Shown here: positions 1 through 9,904 of the stretch, one piece after another
Layout of the letters: each line of letters starts with the position of its first letter
Numbering within the stretch: position 1 is the stretch's first letter
Source: Hetaerina americana
Taxonomy: Eukaryota > Arthropoda > Insecta > Odonata > Calopterygidae
Length of the DNA: 64,000 nucleotides
Direction of reading: 5' to 3'
Assembly (NCBI GenBank): GCA_022747635.1
Contig: JAKTNV010000004.1
Coordinates: 20,200,969 to 20,264,968, forward strand
Program-made: the position numbers and the translations under genes
The notes under the pieces: model-generated
The model's input: only the letters and a program-made list of their open reading frames with translations
The model's database searches: none
Told to the model about the DNA's origin: nothing

Positions 1-173
1 CGGGTAAATATGTTGTCATTTCGACCCGTATGCGTCATCCCCGTTGTTAGGATGTTCTTGCGAAATTTATTGCAATCAATGCTTTAATAAGTTCAACAGA
101 TTCAGGCTTGAGGTCGTGGAAGTTCATCATAATGAAATAAGGACAATTTGCACTTTTCCACAGTTTATTTAAC

Positions 174-212
174 GTACGACGCGTTTCAACTCACAGAGTC
201 ATCATCAGGTAC
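174..212 (-). ncRNA. Hammerhead ribozyme motif, left arm (copy A')
   Basis: This is the exact reverse complement of the motif at 230-268. On the minus strand it reads GTAC, CTGATGA, one extra T, a GACTC/GAGTT stem with a TGT loop, GAAAC, GC, GTC, GTAC. Because the minus-strand spacer differs from the plus-strand one, stem I extends further here: AAC next to GTAC pairs with GTT beyond the second GTAC, and one more U-A pair follows, giving about 8 pairs. If only one strand is active, this copy has the longer continuous stem I. Activity is inferred from core conservation and is untested. Confidence 0.65.
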
Positions 213-229
213 GTTATTTAGTTTGTCTT

Positions 230-268
230 GTACCTGATGATGACTCTGTGAGTTGAAACGCGTCGTAC
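230..268 (+). ncRNA. Hammerhead ribozyme motif, right arm (copy A)
   Basis: Core elements fall in the correct order. Stem I 5' strand GTAC is at 230-233, CTGATGA at 234-240, stem II GACTC/GAGTT at 242-246 and 250-254 with a TGT loop, GAAA at 255-258, C at 259, a two-base loop GC, then GTC at 262-264 with predicted cleavage after C264. The stem I 3' strand GTAC is at 265-268. Stem III is only two pairs in the monomer, but the hexamer ACGCGT (258-263) is self-complementary, so two molecules could share a longer stem III. This is the known arrangement for minimal hammerheads in Penelope-like elements. T241 is one base more than the textbook core allows, and the stem II closing pair is G·U, so self-cleavage may be weak. 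Confidence 0.7.
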
Positions 269-324
269 GTTAAATAAACTGTGGAAAAGTGCAAATTGTC
301 CTTATTTCATTACAATGCTTTAAT

Positions 325-2467
325 GACGGAAAAGAGATTTTTGAATTGCATTTTTGTTAGAAAAAACTCCACCTAGTGTTATGAAAAAATAATTAGCGCT
401 ATCGCTCATATTTTAAATTGGGAGAAATTATTCTAATTCTCAATTGCTCCTGAGGTTCGAAATTTGCTCTTATCAGAAGAGAATCCACTGACGTTCATTT
501 CCGTCCTTGAAGCGAAGCGTTGGTGCCCCACAGAGGGTCGGTCGATAAATATTTCATTAAACGACTTCGGCAAGAAATATCCGTGATTATGACACGATTT
601 TTAGTGCCAGATACAGCACTCGTCGTGTTTCAAGTTTTGAGTAATGTGCGACGGCTCGTAGCCAACTCATCCGAGGAGGCATCGGGGGTTTGACAACTCG
701 GGTACACGTAGCGTCCTCGTGAGGTCGATATCCGCCCATTGGCACACCCCCACGTTGAATACCGGACTCCCCTTCTCTCGCTCCATCAGTAGCCCAGTCT
801 CAGGAGACAGGAAAATGTGGAAAAGTGACTCCGCTAATGCGCGGGTGAGGTAGAGAGCGCTTTCAATTTCCCTCCCCTCCCGGTCATCACTATCCCCACC
901 CCAAACAGGTGTTTGTGTTGGTTCTTCCGCCTCATCCCCCTCCCCTGTAAAGGCGGTGGAGTCATAAAAACAAAAGTGACCAACCGCTGCCATTTTCGAA
1001 CTTCATTTCACGGAAACCTTTTTCCGCGCACAGCATCGTTTTTGTGTGGAGGCACGAGTCAGCATGCGTATAGTGTTTGTGTACTGTGTCATCAATCCTA
1101 CGGATGGCTCTTTCTCCTCCGTTCCCGATTCGGGACATTAGCGTACTTTTTTTGCCAGCGGAGGGCCTTAATCGACGAATCTCTCGCCACCTTGCCTTTC
1201 GAATTTAGAAATCAGATTTAGGCGATATTTTTTTCCGCCTCCGTTTCGGTCGAGTGGGGGGGAATTTTTTCGTGTGAAGATGGACAGAAAGGTTTAGTTT
1301 GTATTGCTCACGGCTCGATTTTACAGATTTTCATTAATTTTCTTCTCCCGTAAGGTTTTTATGTGTGCTCAGTCTTTTATCGTTGAATGCAGATTTGAGA
1401 TATAGTCCGCACGAAACTTTTTGCGTGCGTTGGTGTGCATCTCTTTATGGTCAACGGGCAAAACTATTTCTCTTCTTTTCGTCGTTTTTTGGCATGACTA
1501 TCGGGTTGGAGTCGGTTGCTAACATCTCAATTACCACTCCAATTATGTGCATGCCATTCGAGTTTCAATGTAGGCGCAATTGCTTTAGTTATTTATTAAT
1601 ACTAAATAGATTATATTCGTTTCATTATCAATTGATTGAATTATAGTGGAACGTATGAAAACAATGGGAGGAGGTTGAGAAATTCTCTTCTTGATGCACT
1701 TCCTTGACTTTGGGAGAGGTTTTGATAGTAGTCTGCATGCAATCAATGATTATTCGAACGACTATAAGTCCGCATGGATCAAACTTCAAAATAGGTAGCT
1801 GAAAAGATTTGTTCGTTTGTCATTGTTGCCTTTGCTGTCATTGTTTGTTCGTGCGATTCTTCGCCTCGCCATATTTCCGAAATGATGAAAGCAATTTCCT
1901 TTCTGAAGTGCGGAAATTCTAGAATATTTATTATTTCACCTTAAGTGATGTCCTTCATTTTCTGAGCATCACCATATCCTAATCTGACCATCATTTATCT
2001 TCGGTCTCAATCACTTTGACCTTCATCGAGCAGGTCATTATGAACCTCGTAATAATGAGCACTCAAAATGGACCTGCCCTGGCGTGACTGATAATTAATA
2101 GCTCGTCTTCCTGTCATAAGAAATTCCCAGACTTGGACGTAACGAGTGTGATGGATCTCCCTTTGAAGGGAATAGCGTTTTCGTAGCGAGGATTTCTTCA
2201 TGCGAAATTTTTCGGTGCCGCGCTAACGCTGAACCTCTCCGCGTTCTTGGAAACCAATCTTCCTCCATCGAGATAGCGTGGACCTGTGCGTTTAAAAATT
2301 GGATTCTCCGGGTGCGAACTCCGGTCGGGGCAGAGTCAAGAAGAGAGTAGCGCTAATTCCAAACCAATCAATCGGACATATTATCCCTTCTACGTAATGA
2401 ATCGTACCTAATGACGTCTTAAGCGTGATTATAGTCCGTCCGTTGCAATTACCTAGCGTCCGGTGGT
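325..2467. other. Non-coding stretch, no supported gene
   Basis: Mixed-composition DNA. The interval around 660-960 is somewhat GC-rich and has short open frames on both strands, none resembling a known protein. I see no tRNA, no repeat pair and no convincing promoter. Confidence 0.6.
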
Positions 2468-2523
2468 CTCACGCCGGCGGTTTTCCCGCTCTCAGCGGGA
2501 GAAGAAATATGAGCCGGCGTGAG
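2468..2523. repeat. GC-rich nested inverted repeat
   Basis: CTCACGCCGGC at 2468-2478 is perfectly complementary to GCCGGCGTGAG at 2513-2523. Inside the 34-base spacer lies a second hairpin, CCCGCT (2485-2490) with AGCGGG (2494-2499). The 17 stem pairs are nearly all G-C, so a transcript or extruded strand would fold stably. No flanking direct repeat was found and the function is unknown. Confidence 0.7.
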
Positions 2524-2639
2524 CGGAGTCCCTTATTAATTGATTTATCTTCGCCGATGTTGATTAATAACGAGGGGCTGGATCGGCCGTGCCGTTCGAG
2601 TCGGGAGATGACCCGGCCGGAGCTCTCGCGGAACCGGGT

Positions 2640-3010
2640 CCTCACCCACATTTCCACCCCGCCCTCGTCGTCCCCCTCGCTTCTTCCGCCCTCCCCCTCG
2701 CACCCGATGGAGAGGAACGGGAGTCATCCGGGAAGGGATCGAGGATGGGGTCGTGAGGGGAAGGAATTTGACAGGGGTGGAGAGAGGGGGGAGGGCACTT
2801 TCTCCACTCTCGGCCCATGTTTACGAAACGCGTTTGTGTCAGCCGGAGGGGGACGAGTAGACCCTTTCCCCTTACCCTCCGCGTCCCTTCTCGTCTCGAT
2901 TCTCCCCCACCCCACGTTATTTTTTCCCTCTCGTTTTCGCGTTCGTCTCCCTATTTCCCTAAACCCCCCAAGGCTCTCACCGTCTACATTTCTCCGCCTC
3001 CCCTCGGTCT
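2640..3010. repeat. Low-complexity block switching from purine-rich to pyrimidine-rich
   Basis: The plus strand carries CCCTC-type pyrimidine runs at 2645-2705, then G/A-rich sequence at about 2705-2800, then C/T-rich sequence from about 2860 to 3010. The long open frames crossing it on both strands follow from the biased composition: their predicted products are rich in Pro, Ser, Arg and Leu without domain features. Confidence 0.55.
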
Positions 3011-3200
3011 TCCGATTGAAACTCCAGATCCGTCCGTGTTTTCGTCCAGTGTGGTTATCACAATCTACACTCGACATCAGGTGCCAAAAACCTTTCACGC
3101 CATGTTAAAGATAAATACTGTCGGCTGGGAAAGGCTGTTCATGTGGGGATGTATCCGTAAAACGAGGTGTCTATATTAATTTCTTACTTGTATGACCCTC

Positions 3201-3253
3201 GATCGACGATTTGATTGTGGTTACAGCAGACAGCCACAATCAAACCGTCGATC
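3201..3253 (-). repeat. 20-bp near-perfect hairpin
   Basis: Arms at 3201-3220 and 3234-3253 match as reverse complements at 19 of 20 positions around a 13-base loop. The single mismatch is A·C if the plus strand is transcribed but G·U if the minus strand is transcribed, so a minus-strand RNA would be fully paired. That asymmetry is why the minus strand is given. The stem is shorter than typical animal pre-miRNAs and I recognise no conserved miRNA. TGACCC appears on both sides (3193 and 3261), which could be a weak target duplication. Confidence 0.6.
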
Positions 3254-4879
3254 CGCTGCCTGACCCACTGACTGCCCTTACGCTAGATTGTCGCCGCTAA
3301 GGACAGAGATAAGTGGTGGTCTTGAATCCCTAATTAGGAAGTGGTTTTGTTCCTTGAATTGGAGATTAGCTTAGTAGCCCTTTCTGTGTCTAAATCGGCA
3401 TTCCACAAAGGTGTTCCTCGGAACACCAAGGTGAATATGGGGGATCCGCGAAAACGAAAGAGACAGAAACTCGACAATTTTTCCGTCTTCGGTTACGAGC
3501 TCTATCTTTGAAATTGGAAAGGATCCTTGCCTAGATTGCTCATCGTTTATCGCAGTAGCACAGAACTATGTCGAGTTGATGACTTTCTCTTATCAATTTC
3601 ATTTAGGAAATCGGTAATTAAATTTTCAGCTTTAAAAAAAATAAATATTACATTTAAGTTCTATCATGAACAGAGCCGCATTGAGATGGAAAGTACTGCT
3701 TTAACCTTTGAACCCAGGGTCGTTCATGGTGGGCATCATTCTAGAAAGGTCGTCTTCCGTAATGGGCTTATCGCAAACATTCCATTTGTGCGATCGTGCG
3801 CTACGATTCACTGTGTACGGAAGTATGTATATGGTCGTTCGCGTTCTGAACGTCTAAAATTCGTTCCGTTGAGAAGTATGTATACGGCTATGTACACATA
3901 ATATCGTTTAAAGCAATGATCGTCTTCTATTTCTGCCTACTCGTGGTCGGCTGCTTATTTATTGCCTCAAGTGACTAACGCGAATCATTCATTCCCGATA
4001 TTGTCGAGTCGTTCCCGTTCACCCAGCTACCCCTTCAGTTTAAATCCTTTTGCTACCCTTCCCTCCGCCTTTCCCAATGTGCCATCCCTTACGCTCGTGA
4101 TTCGTTTTTTATTATTTTTTTTCGCTGTCCTTATCCTGCGAGCTTAGCACGACCCAGCACCTGCGGGATTGGCGGTGGCGTATACCTCTTGCAGAGCTGC
4201 TGCGTACGTGTCGGGGCTCTCCGGGTCGCGTTCGCGGGAGCACTCGGCAAAAAAAGAGGACTTTCATCGCCTTGCTCCACTCAGCTGGGAGCGATAAACC
4301 CTCTACTGAGGCACGAAATGGTGCCTACATTTCGTGAGGAGAGATGCGTTTCGGAAAGGGTGACAGAGGCTGGTGAAGCCAGAAAGATGTAGGCTTTCTC
4401 CATTGTGATCCTTCCCGCGATCGCTCGAAATGAAAAATTAATGAAGGTGAAGTAATAAAAAGCTCACCATAAAGTGCGGTAAGAATTAGTAGAAAAGATG
4501 AAAAAGGTATTGGCGTGTTCCGTCTTTAGGTTCATTTCCCACGGGTGATAACGAAATTCCCCATATCCTCGCATTTCGGGAGAATCCTTTCTCTATACTT
4601 CATAGCAGTATTGTACCGGTGCTGCGGCTTGTATATCTCTGAACCATTGCGCTAATTCTTTACTACTAACGCCCTCCTCCGCATCGCTTGCTTGCCTAAC
4701 TTGCTGAGCGTTAATGCTAGATATTATCGTGAGCGAATTATTCTGCTTTGTACTGATGTCCTTATAAATTTCAAAATCTATGGTCAATTTGGAAGTGCAA
4801 ACATGTATTCTTTTTGAAATCTTAATATTACAATATATATATATAATGTATAACACTTAGCACTAGTGGACACAGACAA
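3254..4879. other. Non-coding stretch, no supported gene
   Basis: Moderately AT-rich sequence with a small GC-rich patch at 4140-4400. Only short open frames occur, none recognisable. The word GAAGTATGTATA is repeated near 3820 and 3870 but no larger unit surrounds it. Confidence 0.55.
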
Positions 4880-4912
4880 AAACACACATATACATACACA
4901 CACACATATGTG
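4880..4912. repeat. CA-rich simple repeat
   Basis: Interrupted (CA)n with short TA interruptions, directly upstream of a long TA microsatellite. Confidence 0.8.
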
Positions 4913-4953
4913 TCATACATTATTATTCACGTCCGTGAGACTTTCAAAAAGTG

Positions 4954-4954
<1 letters not shown>

Positions 4955-5019
<65 letters not shown>
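4955..5019. repeat. (TA)n microsatellite, about 32 units
   Basis: An uninterrupted alternation of T and A over 65 bases. It is self-complementary and can extrude a cruciform. Such tracts are highly length-polymorphic and often misassembled. Confidence 0.95.
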
Positions 5020-5022
<3 letters not shown>

Positions 5023-6746
5023 AAACAGTAGCATATTACTAGCATGTGATGTTTATAAATATTGTGTAAATAAGTGGATGCTTACGAGGAGATCATATCA
5101 TTTCTTCTCGAAGCGCAGGTGGATTTGAACCCTTTGGAATTGTTGCATTTTAATGCATGTTTGTGGATGACTCTGCTAAAGTTTATGCCTCCGCATCTTC
5201 CACAGTTCTTTGAAACTGTTAATAAATAAGAAAAACGCGCACGGAACTATTCAATGGTGACTTCAAGTCTTTTAATTTTCCCATTTTTAAAATCATCGTA
5301 CAATTCTGGTCATTGATTTTATGTCCCAAGTTGTATCTTTATATAGTAATATGGGCATTCCTAGCAAGAGTCGTGGGTTTGCACGTTGGCAGGTCTGAGT
5401 GTGGTCTTAGTACCTCCATGGTCCTTGTGTACCTACGCCAATTTTCGGACCCATCGCGGTTCCCCCTTCATTTTTATGTCCTTACGCCCTTGAACTTGGG
5501 CCGTCAGTGCGTATTGTTCTCGGCAAATTCTTTATTTCGGTGACAATCTCTCCACACGAATGACTCCAACGGACAAAATTTTCTTTTTTTTTAGATCAAT
5601 CCGAGAGCACTCGGTTGAGGTCCCAAATGAAAAAGTGGTATTATCTTAGGACTCCGGCTGAACGACTCTTTAAGGGCGCACAGTTAACGTAATTTTCAAG
5701 GGTTTAGAGGAGTTCTCGCTTGCCGTATGGGTGGAGTCCGGACAGAGAGGTCTCCGTGCTCGCGCAAGGAGCGGACCACGTCCGTCGCGCACTGGTCGTG
5801 GCTCTTAGGATTCGAGCCGCTAATGGGGCGAACACTCTCGAAGTCGTGATGGAGGGGGGGATCAAAAAAATAAAATAAAAGCTCGTGAAGCGAAAACGAT
5901 TCATTTAAAGGGAAGAGAGTTTGTCTGTCGGAGTGGGGAGGGGGAGTTTATTTTCCGAGTCGTGGAGAGGGCGATGAGATAGTAATCGAAGCGGCTTGAG
6001 GCAAGCAGAGGGGAGCAATGAATTCGGGACTTCTCCTCGCGTGGCTTTGTCCATCGGGGGACTTTCTGAGAAACCACTTGGCTCAACCGCAAAGGTATTA
6101 GGGGAGGGGTTGGTAAAAGAGGAACTGGGCAACCTGATTTTTTTGGAGTTATTGCCTTGATTTCTCTGGTGTCCATTTTTTGATACGAGGATGCGTGTTT
6201 GTCGAGTCGTGTTCGTTCGGTCGCGACACATAAATGTCGCGTCTTGCTAGGCGACTAATGAGACCGTTAATGGGGTATCAGTTGTTCAGTTTGTTATCTT
6301 CTATGATCGGAATTGGAAGAGAGGCATTTGTGGTTTCTGCAGGAAATGCAGCCTTCCACTAGCCAGAAATTTAGGAAACGAGATAAATTTTACCCTTCAC
6401 ACCGGCTTCCATTTATGAGCCTAAGTGTTTAAGTCATTCATGCTCGTCCAGGTGTTATTTATATTGTGGGCGTACAGCGTTTGAAAGTTGAGCAAACCCG
6501 TTGGAGGTTTATAAATGGACTTAGATAAGGCTATTTGGACTCTCCTTAATAATATACACTCCGAGTTTTAACAATAACTTTCCCAGATGGTTTATCGTTT
6601 TTAAACGTTGTCAGCAGATGATCTGGATAATTTTTGATTTTTCAACGTTTTCTTTTAAAAAAGGCTGACAGATTACTGTTTATTGCTTATATTAATTTTT
6701 GTCAAACTCAGTAATCATTTTTTTCTCTTGTTTAATGAAACCAAAA
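5020..6746. other. Non-coding stretch with a GC-rich patch near 5700-6230
   Basis: No gene supported. The patch at 5700-6230 contains CpG-rich and purine-rich segments with short open frames on the minus strand that resemble nothing known. An isolated B-box-like word lies near 5121 (see rejected items). Confidence 0.5.
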
Positions 6747-6748
6747 TA

Positions 6749-6898
6749 CTACCTTGATCAAAAGGTTCCCGGAATAACCACCGTGTGGCGCTCCCATCGT
6801 TCCGATTTGAGTTCTGTTTTTTTTGTTAAATTGGTACATCTGTTGTTGATATTCCCTTTAAATCTTAGTGTCATAACTTGACATTTGCAAAAGTTACG
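6749..6898 (+). repeat. Mariner left terminal inverted repeat, 150 bp
   Basis: Matches the reverse complement of 7929-8078 at 148 of 150 positions; the mismatches lie near 6764 and 6875. An eight-T run in the middle is preserved in both copies. The repeat ends shortly before the transposase start, so it would include the promoter and 5' leader. Confidence 0.95.
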
Positions 6899-6953
6899 TA
6901 GCCAAGAGTACATCTATCTCTGTGTGTGTAGGCGATTTTTTACAATTGCAGAA

Positions 6954-8069
6954 ATGGATTTAAATTTGCAACAACGAACTTGTATTAAATTTTGCGTAAA
7001 AAACGGATTTAGTGGCGCACGGACGTTGGAAATGTTGGAAAAGTGTTTCGGCAACGATTCTCTAAAAAAAACGGTCGTTTACCAGTGGCACGAGCGGTTC
7101 AGAAGTGGTCGTGAGTCAATCGAAGATGATGAACGCAGTGGCAGACCATCGACATCGAAAGTCGGTGAAAAAATTGATAAAGTAAAAGAAATGTTGGTCA
7201 ATAACCGCAAATTAACCATCAGAGAAATAGCGGAGGACTTGAACATTGCCTATGGATCCGCCCAAGACATTGTGGTTAATGATTTGGGTTTCCGTCGTGT
7301 AGCAGCAAAGTTGGTGCCAAAAGACCTCAATCTCATGCAAAAAAGAGACCGTGTTGACGTCGCAAAAGACATGATTTGCGAGGCTGAATCCGATCCCACA
7401 TTCATCAAAAGGATCATTACTGGAGACGAGACGTGGGTTTATGAGTACGACACGCAATCCAGACATCAGGCAAGTGAATGGCGTTCACCAAATGAGCCGA
7501 GACCAAAAAAACCACGTCGTTTTCAGTCAAAAAAGAAGGCAATGCTGACGGTTTTCATGGATTACAACGGTGTAGTGCATCATGAATTTTTGCCAGAAGG
7601 CCAGACAGTAAACAAAGAGTATTATTTGGGCGTTATGAGACGTTTGCGTGAAGCAATTCGCCGAAAGAGACCAGAAATGTGGGCAGAAAACTCGTGGATT
7701 TTGCACCATGATAACGCACCGTCGCACAGTGCTATCATTATTCGTAATTTTTTGACGAAAAATGCAACAAATACCATCCAACAGCCACCGAATTCACCTG
7801 ATTTGGCTCCCTGTGACTTCTTTCTGTTCAATCGAGTTAAAAAACCATTACGGGGAACGCGTTTTAGCAGCCGAGAGGAAGTAATGGAAAAATCGCAGGA
7901 AGCACTGGTGGACATACCGAAAACCGACCGTAACTTTTGCAAATGTCAAGTAATGACACTAAGATTTAAAGGGAATATCAACAACAGATGTACCAATTTA
8001 ACAAAAAAAACAGAACTCAAATCGGAACGATGGGAGCGCCACACGGTGGTTATTCCGGGAACTTTTTGA
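6954..8069 (+). CDS. Mariner transposase (D,D34D), C-terminus encoded by the terminal repeat
   Basis: Transposases of this family cut the element out and rejoin it at TA sites in the nucleus. From this Met the protein has 371 residues. The N-terminal 110 or so residues form the paired helix-turn-helix DNA-binding region. The KLVPKDL segment at about residues 119-125 stands where mariners have the WVPHEL-type linker. The catalytic triad is intact: D158 in TGDETWVY, D253 in HHDNAPSH and D288 in SPDLAPCDFF, with 34 residues between the last two. An upstream in-frame Met at 6885 exists, but those extra 23 residues overlap the left terminal repeat and lack family similarity, so 6954 is preferred. 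From about residue 326 the reading frame runs inside the right terminal repeat, so the last 46 residues do not resemble the usual mariner C-terminus and activity is doubtful. Confidence 0.92.
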   Translation: MDLNLQQRTCIKFCVKNGFSGARTLEMLEKCFGNDSLKKTVVYQWHERFRSGRESIEDDERSGRPSTSKVGEKIDKVKEMLVNNRKLTIREIAEDLNIAYGSAQDIVVNDLGFRRVAAKLVPKDLNLMQKRDRVDVAKDMICEAESDPTFIKRIITGDETWVYEYDTQSRHQASEWRSPNEPRPKKPRRFQSKKKAMLTVFMDYNGVVHHEFLPEGQTVNKEYYLGVMRRLREAIRRKRPEMWAENSWILHHDNAPSHSAIIIRNFLTKNATNTIQQPPNSPDLAPCDFFLFNRVKKPLRGTRFSSREEVMEKSQEALVDIPKTDRNFCKCQVMTLRFKGNINNRCTNLTKKTELKSERWERHTVVIPGTF

Positions 8070-8078
8070 TCAAGGTAG
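7929..8078 (-). repeat. Mariner right terminal inverted repeat, 150 bp, overlapping the transposase
   Basis: Reverse complement of the left repeat. It begins inside the coding frame and contains the stop codon at 8067-8069. Overlap of a full-length repeat with the transposase end suggests that the original right end and C-terminal codons were replaced by an inverted copy of the left end. Confidence 0.93.
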
Positions 8079-8080
8079 TA

Positions 8081-9890
8081 TTTGTCATTTTTTTCGTCTC
8101 GATGATTGAGATGGTTGTTTAATCAGGGTCACCATTTGTGAAAAGGATTGTTTATAGCTCGAGTCACAACTCCGTTTGACTAAGAAATTTTAATTGAACT
8201 AAGCAACTAATCTCCATTCTATTGCAATAATTACATTGGTTATTGGTACTGTTTTTGCGTTGCATGTTTCTTAATTTTATTGTTTCCTAATTTTCACGAA
8301 CGCTAAATTGTAGCGCTTTGAAGTGTTGAAAAATTGGTCTGAATGGTTTGGTTTCCCATGATTCTGATGCCATGGTTACATTTAGCCACTTTCTCTTGGA
8401 TGTTAGTTTGAGTTATTACTGGAGATCATGAGCAATCTGTCAAGGAAGGATTTTGGTCAAGATTAGCAGCCAAACATTTGTCACATGAAATACATTGCAT
8501 GCTGAGGATACATTTTATTTCCTTGGAGCTCGCTTGCCAAAAAATGCACTCGACGGGCCCTTTTGATTTACGGCCGCGATCAAAAATATTTTGATTTGCA
8601 TTATAATGAATGGGCTTAAACCCCGGACTCTTTTTTGGGTCACGTGTTGACCTCAAGACCTTTCAATTTGAGTAGTGATATTATTCCGTGTCACTGTCGT
8701 TGCCCCAGACGATTCCCCAAAGGCCACAAAAAATTCGGTGAACTGCATCCTCGGGCACGTCGCATGTTTGTGCGCGTGAGATTTCATCTGGAAAATCAAC
8801 CTAATCCCGCCTTATAGACCTCAACTGGGTCGCTCGGAAAAATATCCCCATTAAGGCATGGAGAGTGAAATGAGTCGAAGCAAGCGGTATCCGGATGAAA
8901 TATCTCATTCAGAATCTTCTCTTTGACGTGAGGCGGCTGAGTGAGGAGTTTCGGCCAGGATAGATGTGAAAGAGACCACATGGTCGTGCTGCTTTGTTAA
9001 TGGCACTTGGCGTGGGCTAGCCCTATGGAGGACTTTGCTCTCCCTCTGATGTATCCGCGTAATTAACTTCATTCACTCTGAAGATAAACCTAACGGGCTC
9101 TTCTATCTACCCATTGTAAAATTTCGCCAGTGGCTGGAGACCTGGACCTATAGGTATATTGCCGTGCAGGCCGCTACAGAGATGTAGAAATGGGTCATAA
9201 AAACAAGTACCTTAAGGTTGACTTGTTGATTTTTCAAATATTGATACATATTTATGGAAATATTTGCTTACCGAGGAAAGTGGGAAGCAGTGACTGTGTG
9301 TGGTAATAGGGGGAGTAAAGAGAAGGAAAGACGTGATTTAAAGTTATGGAGGAAGGCCAGAAATCAGTTGAGGAGACGATGTGTTAGAAAATTGCCTTTT
9401 AAAGTTTGTTTAGTTTTGTTCTTAAACTTTTCTTTTAGTTTCTTTAAACTTCTAAATTTTCCTTCAGCTGTGTTTTTAAGAGGATAAAATAGTGTTTAAA
9501 ATAGCAGATGGCTTCGTGTGCTAAGGTGGTGGACCACAGAATAAATATTGATGCATGAGTTACTTTTTTTACCGGTTTTGTAAATAATTAAGTGAAATAT
9601 TAATAAACAACTCGATGCTAATGGCTATAAAATATACTTGTTAATTTTCAACCCTCATTTCGTATTGCAGTCATTGCTTGAGAAAACATCTCTTGCGGTC
9701 TCATAAGAATAGGGTCTATGCGAGACAATGTCTTATGACAAAGGATAGGTCGATCGCTGTGATTCGCGCTCGATAAAAACGCAATAGGGGGAAGGGTTCT
9801 GAGAAAACCTAAATTGGGCGTCAACTCGGAATGTCCTGGGAATCCCTATTTTATCAAAAAAGTTCTCTTTTTGCCAGTGAATCCGCAGAT
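8081..9890. other. Non-coding stretch, no supported gene
   Basis: Mostly AT-rich. Short open frames at 8635 (plus) and 8796 (minus) have no recognisable product. No repeat pairs or RNA genes were seen. Confidence 0.55.
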
Positions 9891-9904
9891 GCCCGGGAGC
9901 GACG

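Larger units (their letters stand above)
89..312. mobile_element. Short hammerhead-bearing insertion with a perfect 83-bp inverted repeat
   Basis: The 12-base word CAATGCTTTAAT occurs at 77-88 and again at 313-324, exactly bordering this segment, as a target-site duplication would. The insert is 41 bases of single-copy sequence (89-129) followed by two 83-base arms (130-212 and 230-312) that are perfect reverse complements around a 17-base spacer (213-229). Each arm carries a hammerhead ribozyme, so both transcripts of the element contain one. Minimal type I hammerheads are established parts of Penelope-like retroelements and of non-autonomous retrozymes. Assigning this insert to one of those groups is inference: no reverse transcriptase is present here. 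Perfect arm identity implies a recent or gene-converted structure. Confidence 0.7.
6749..8078 (+). mobile_element. Mariner-family DNA transposon, complete between TA duplications
   Basis: The element is 1,330 bp, begins CTACCTTGATCAAA and ends with its reverse complement. TA dinucleotides at 6747-6748 and 8079-8080 give the TA target-site duplication expected of Tc1/mariner elements. One intact transposase frame fills the interior. The termini are 150-bp inverted repeats, much longer than the roughly 30 bp usual for mariners, and differ at only two positions. The length is close to a normal mariner, so the element looks young and structurally complete apart from the transposase C-terminus. 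Confidence 0.95.

Noticed and set aside
2425..3108. 227-codon plus-strand open frame
   Set aside because: Spans a purine/pyrimidine low-complexity block; product is a Pro/Ser/Arg-rich string and a 124-codon minus-strand frame overlaps it.
5119..5131. B-box-like word on the minus strand
   Set aside because: T-arm does not pair and no A box is found at the expected distance.
6885..6953. Upstream in-frame Met of the transposase
   Set aside because: The 23 extra residues begin inside the terminal repeat and do not look like the mariner N-terminus, whereas the Met at 6954 does.
6715..8100. Similar T-rich words on both flanks of the mariner, suggesting a larger target duplication
   Set aside because: Mariners duplicate only TA; the resemblance is limited to a T run and not contiguous with the element ends.
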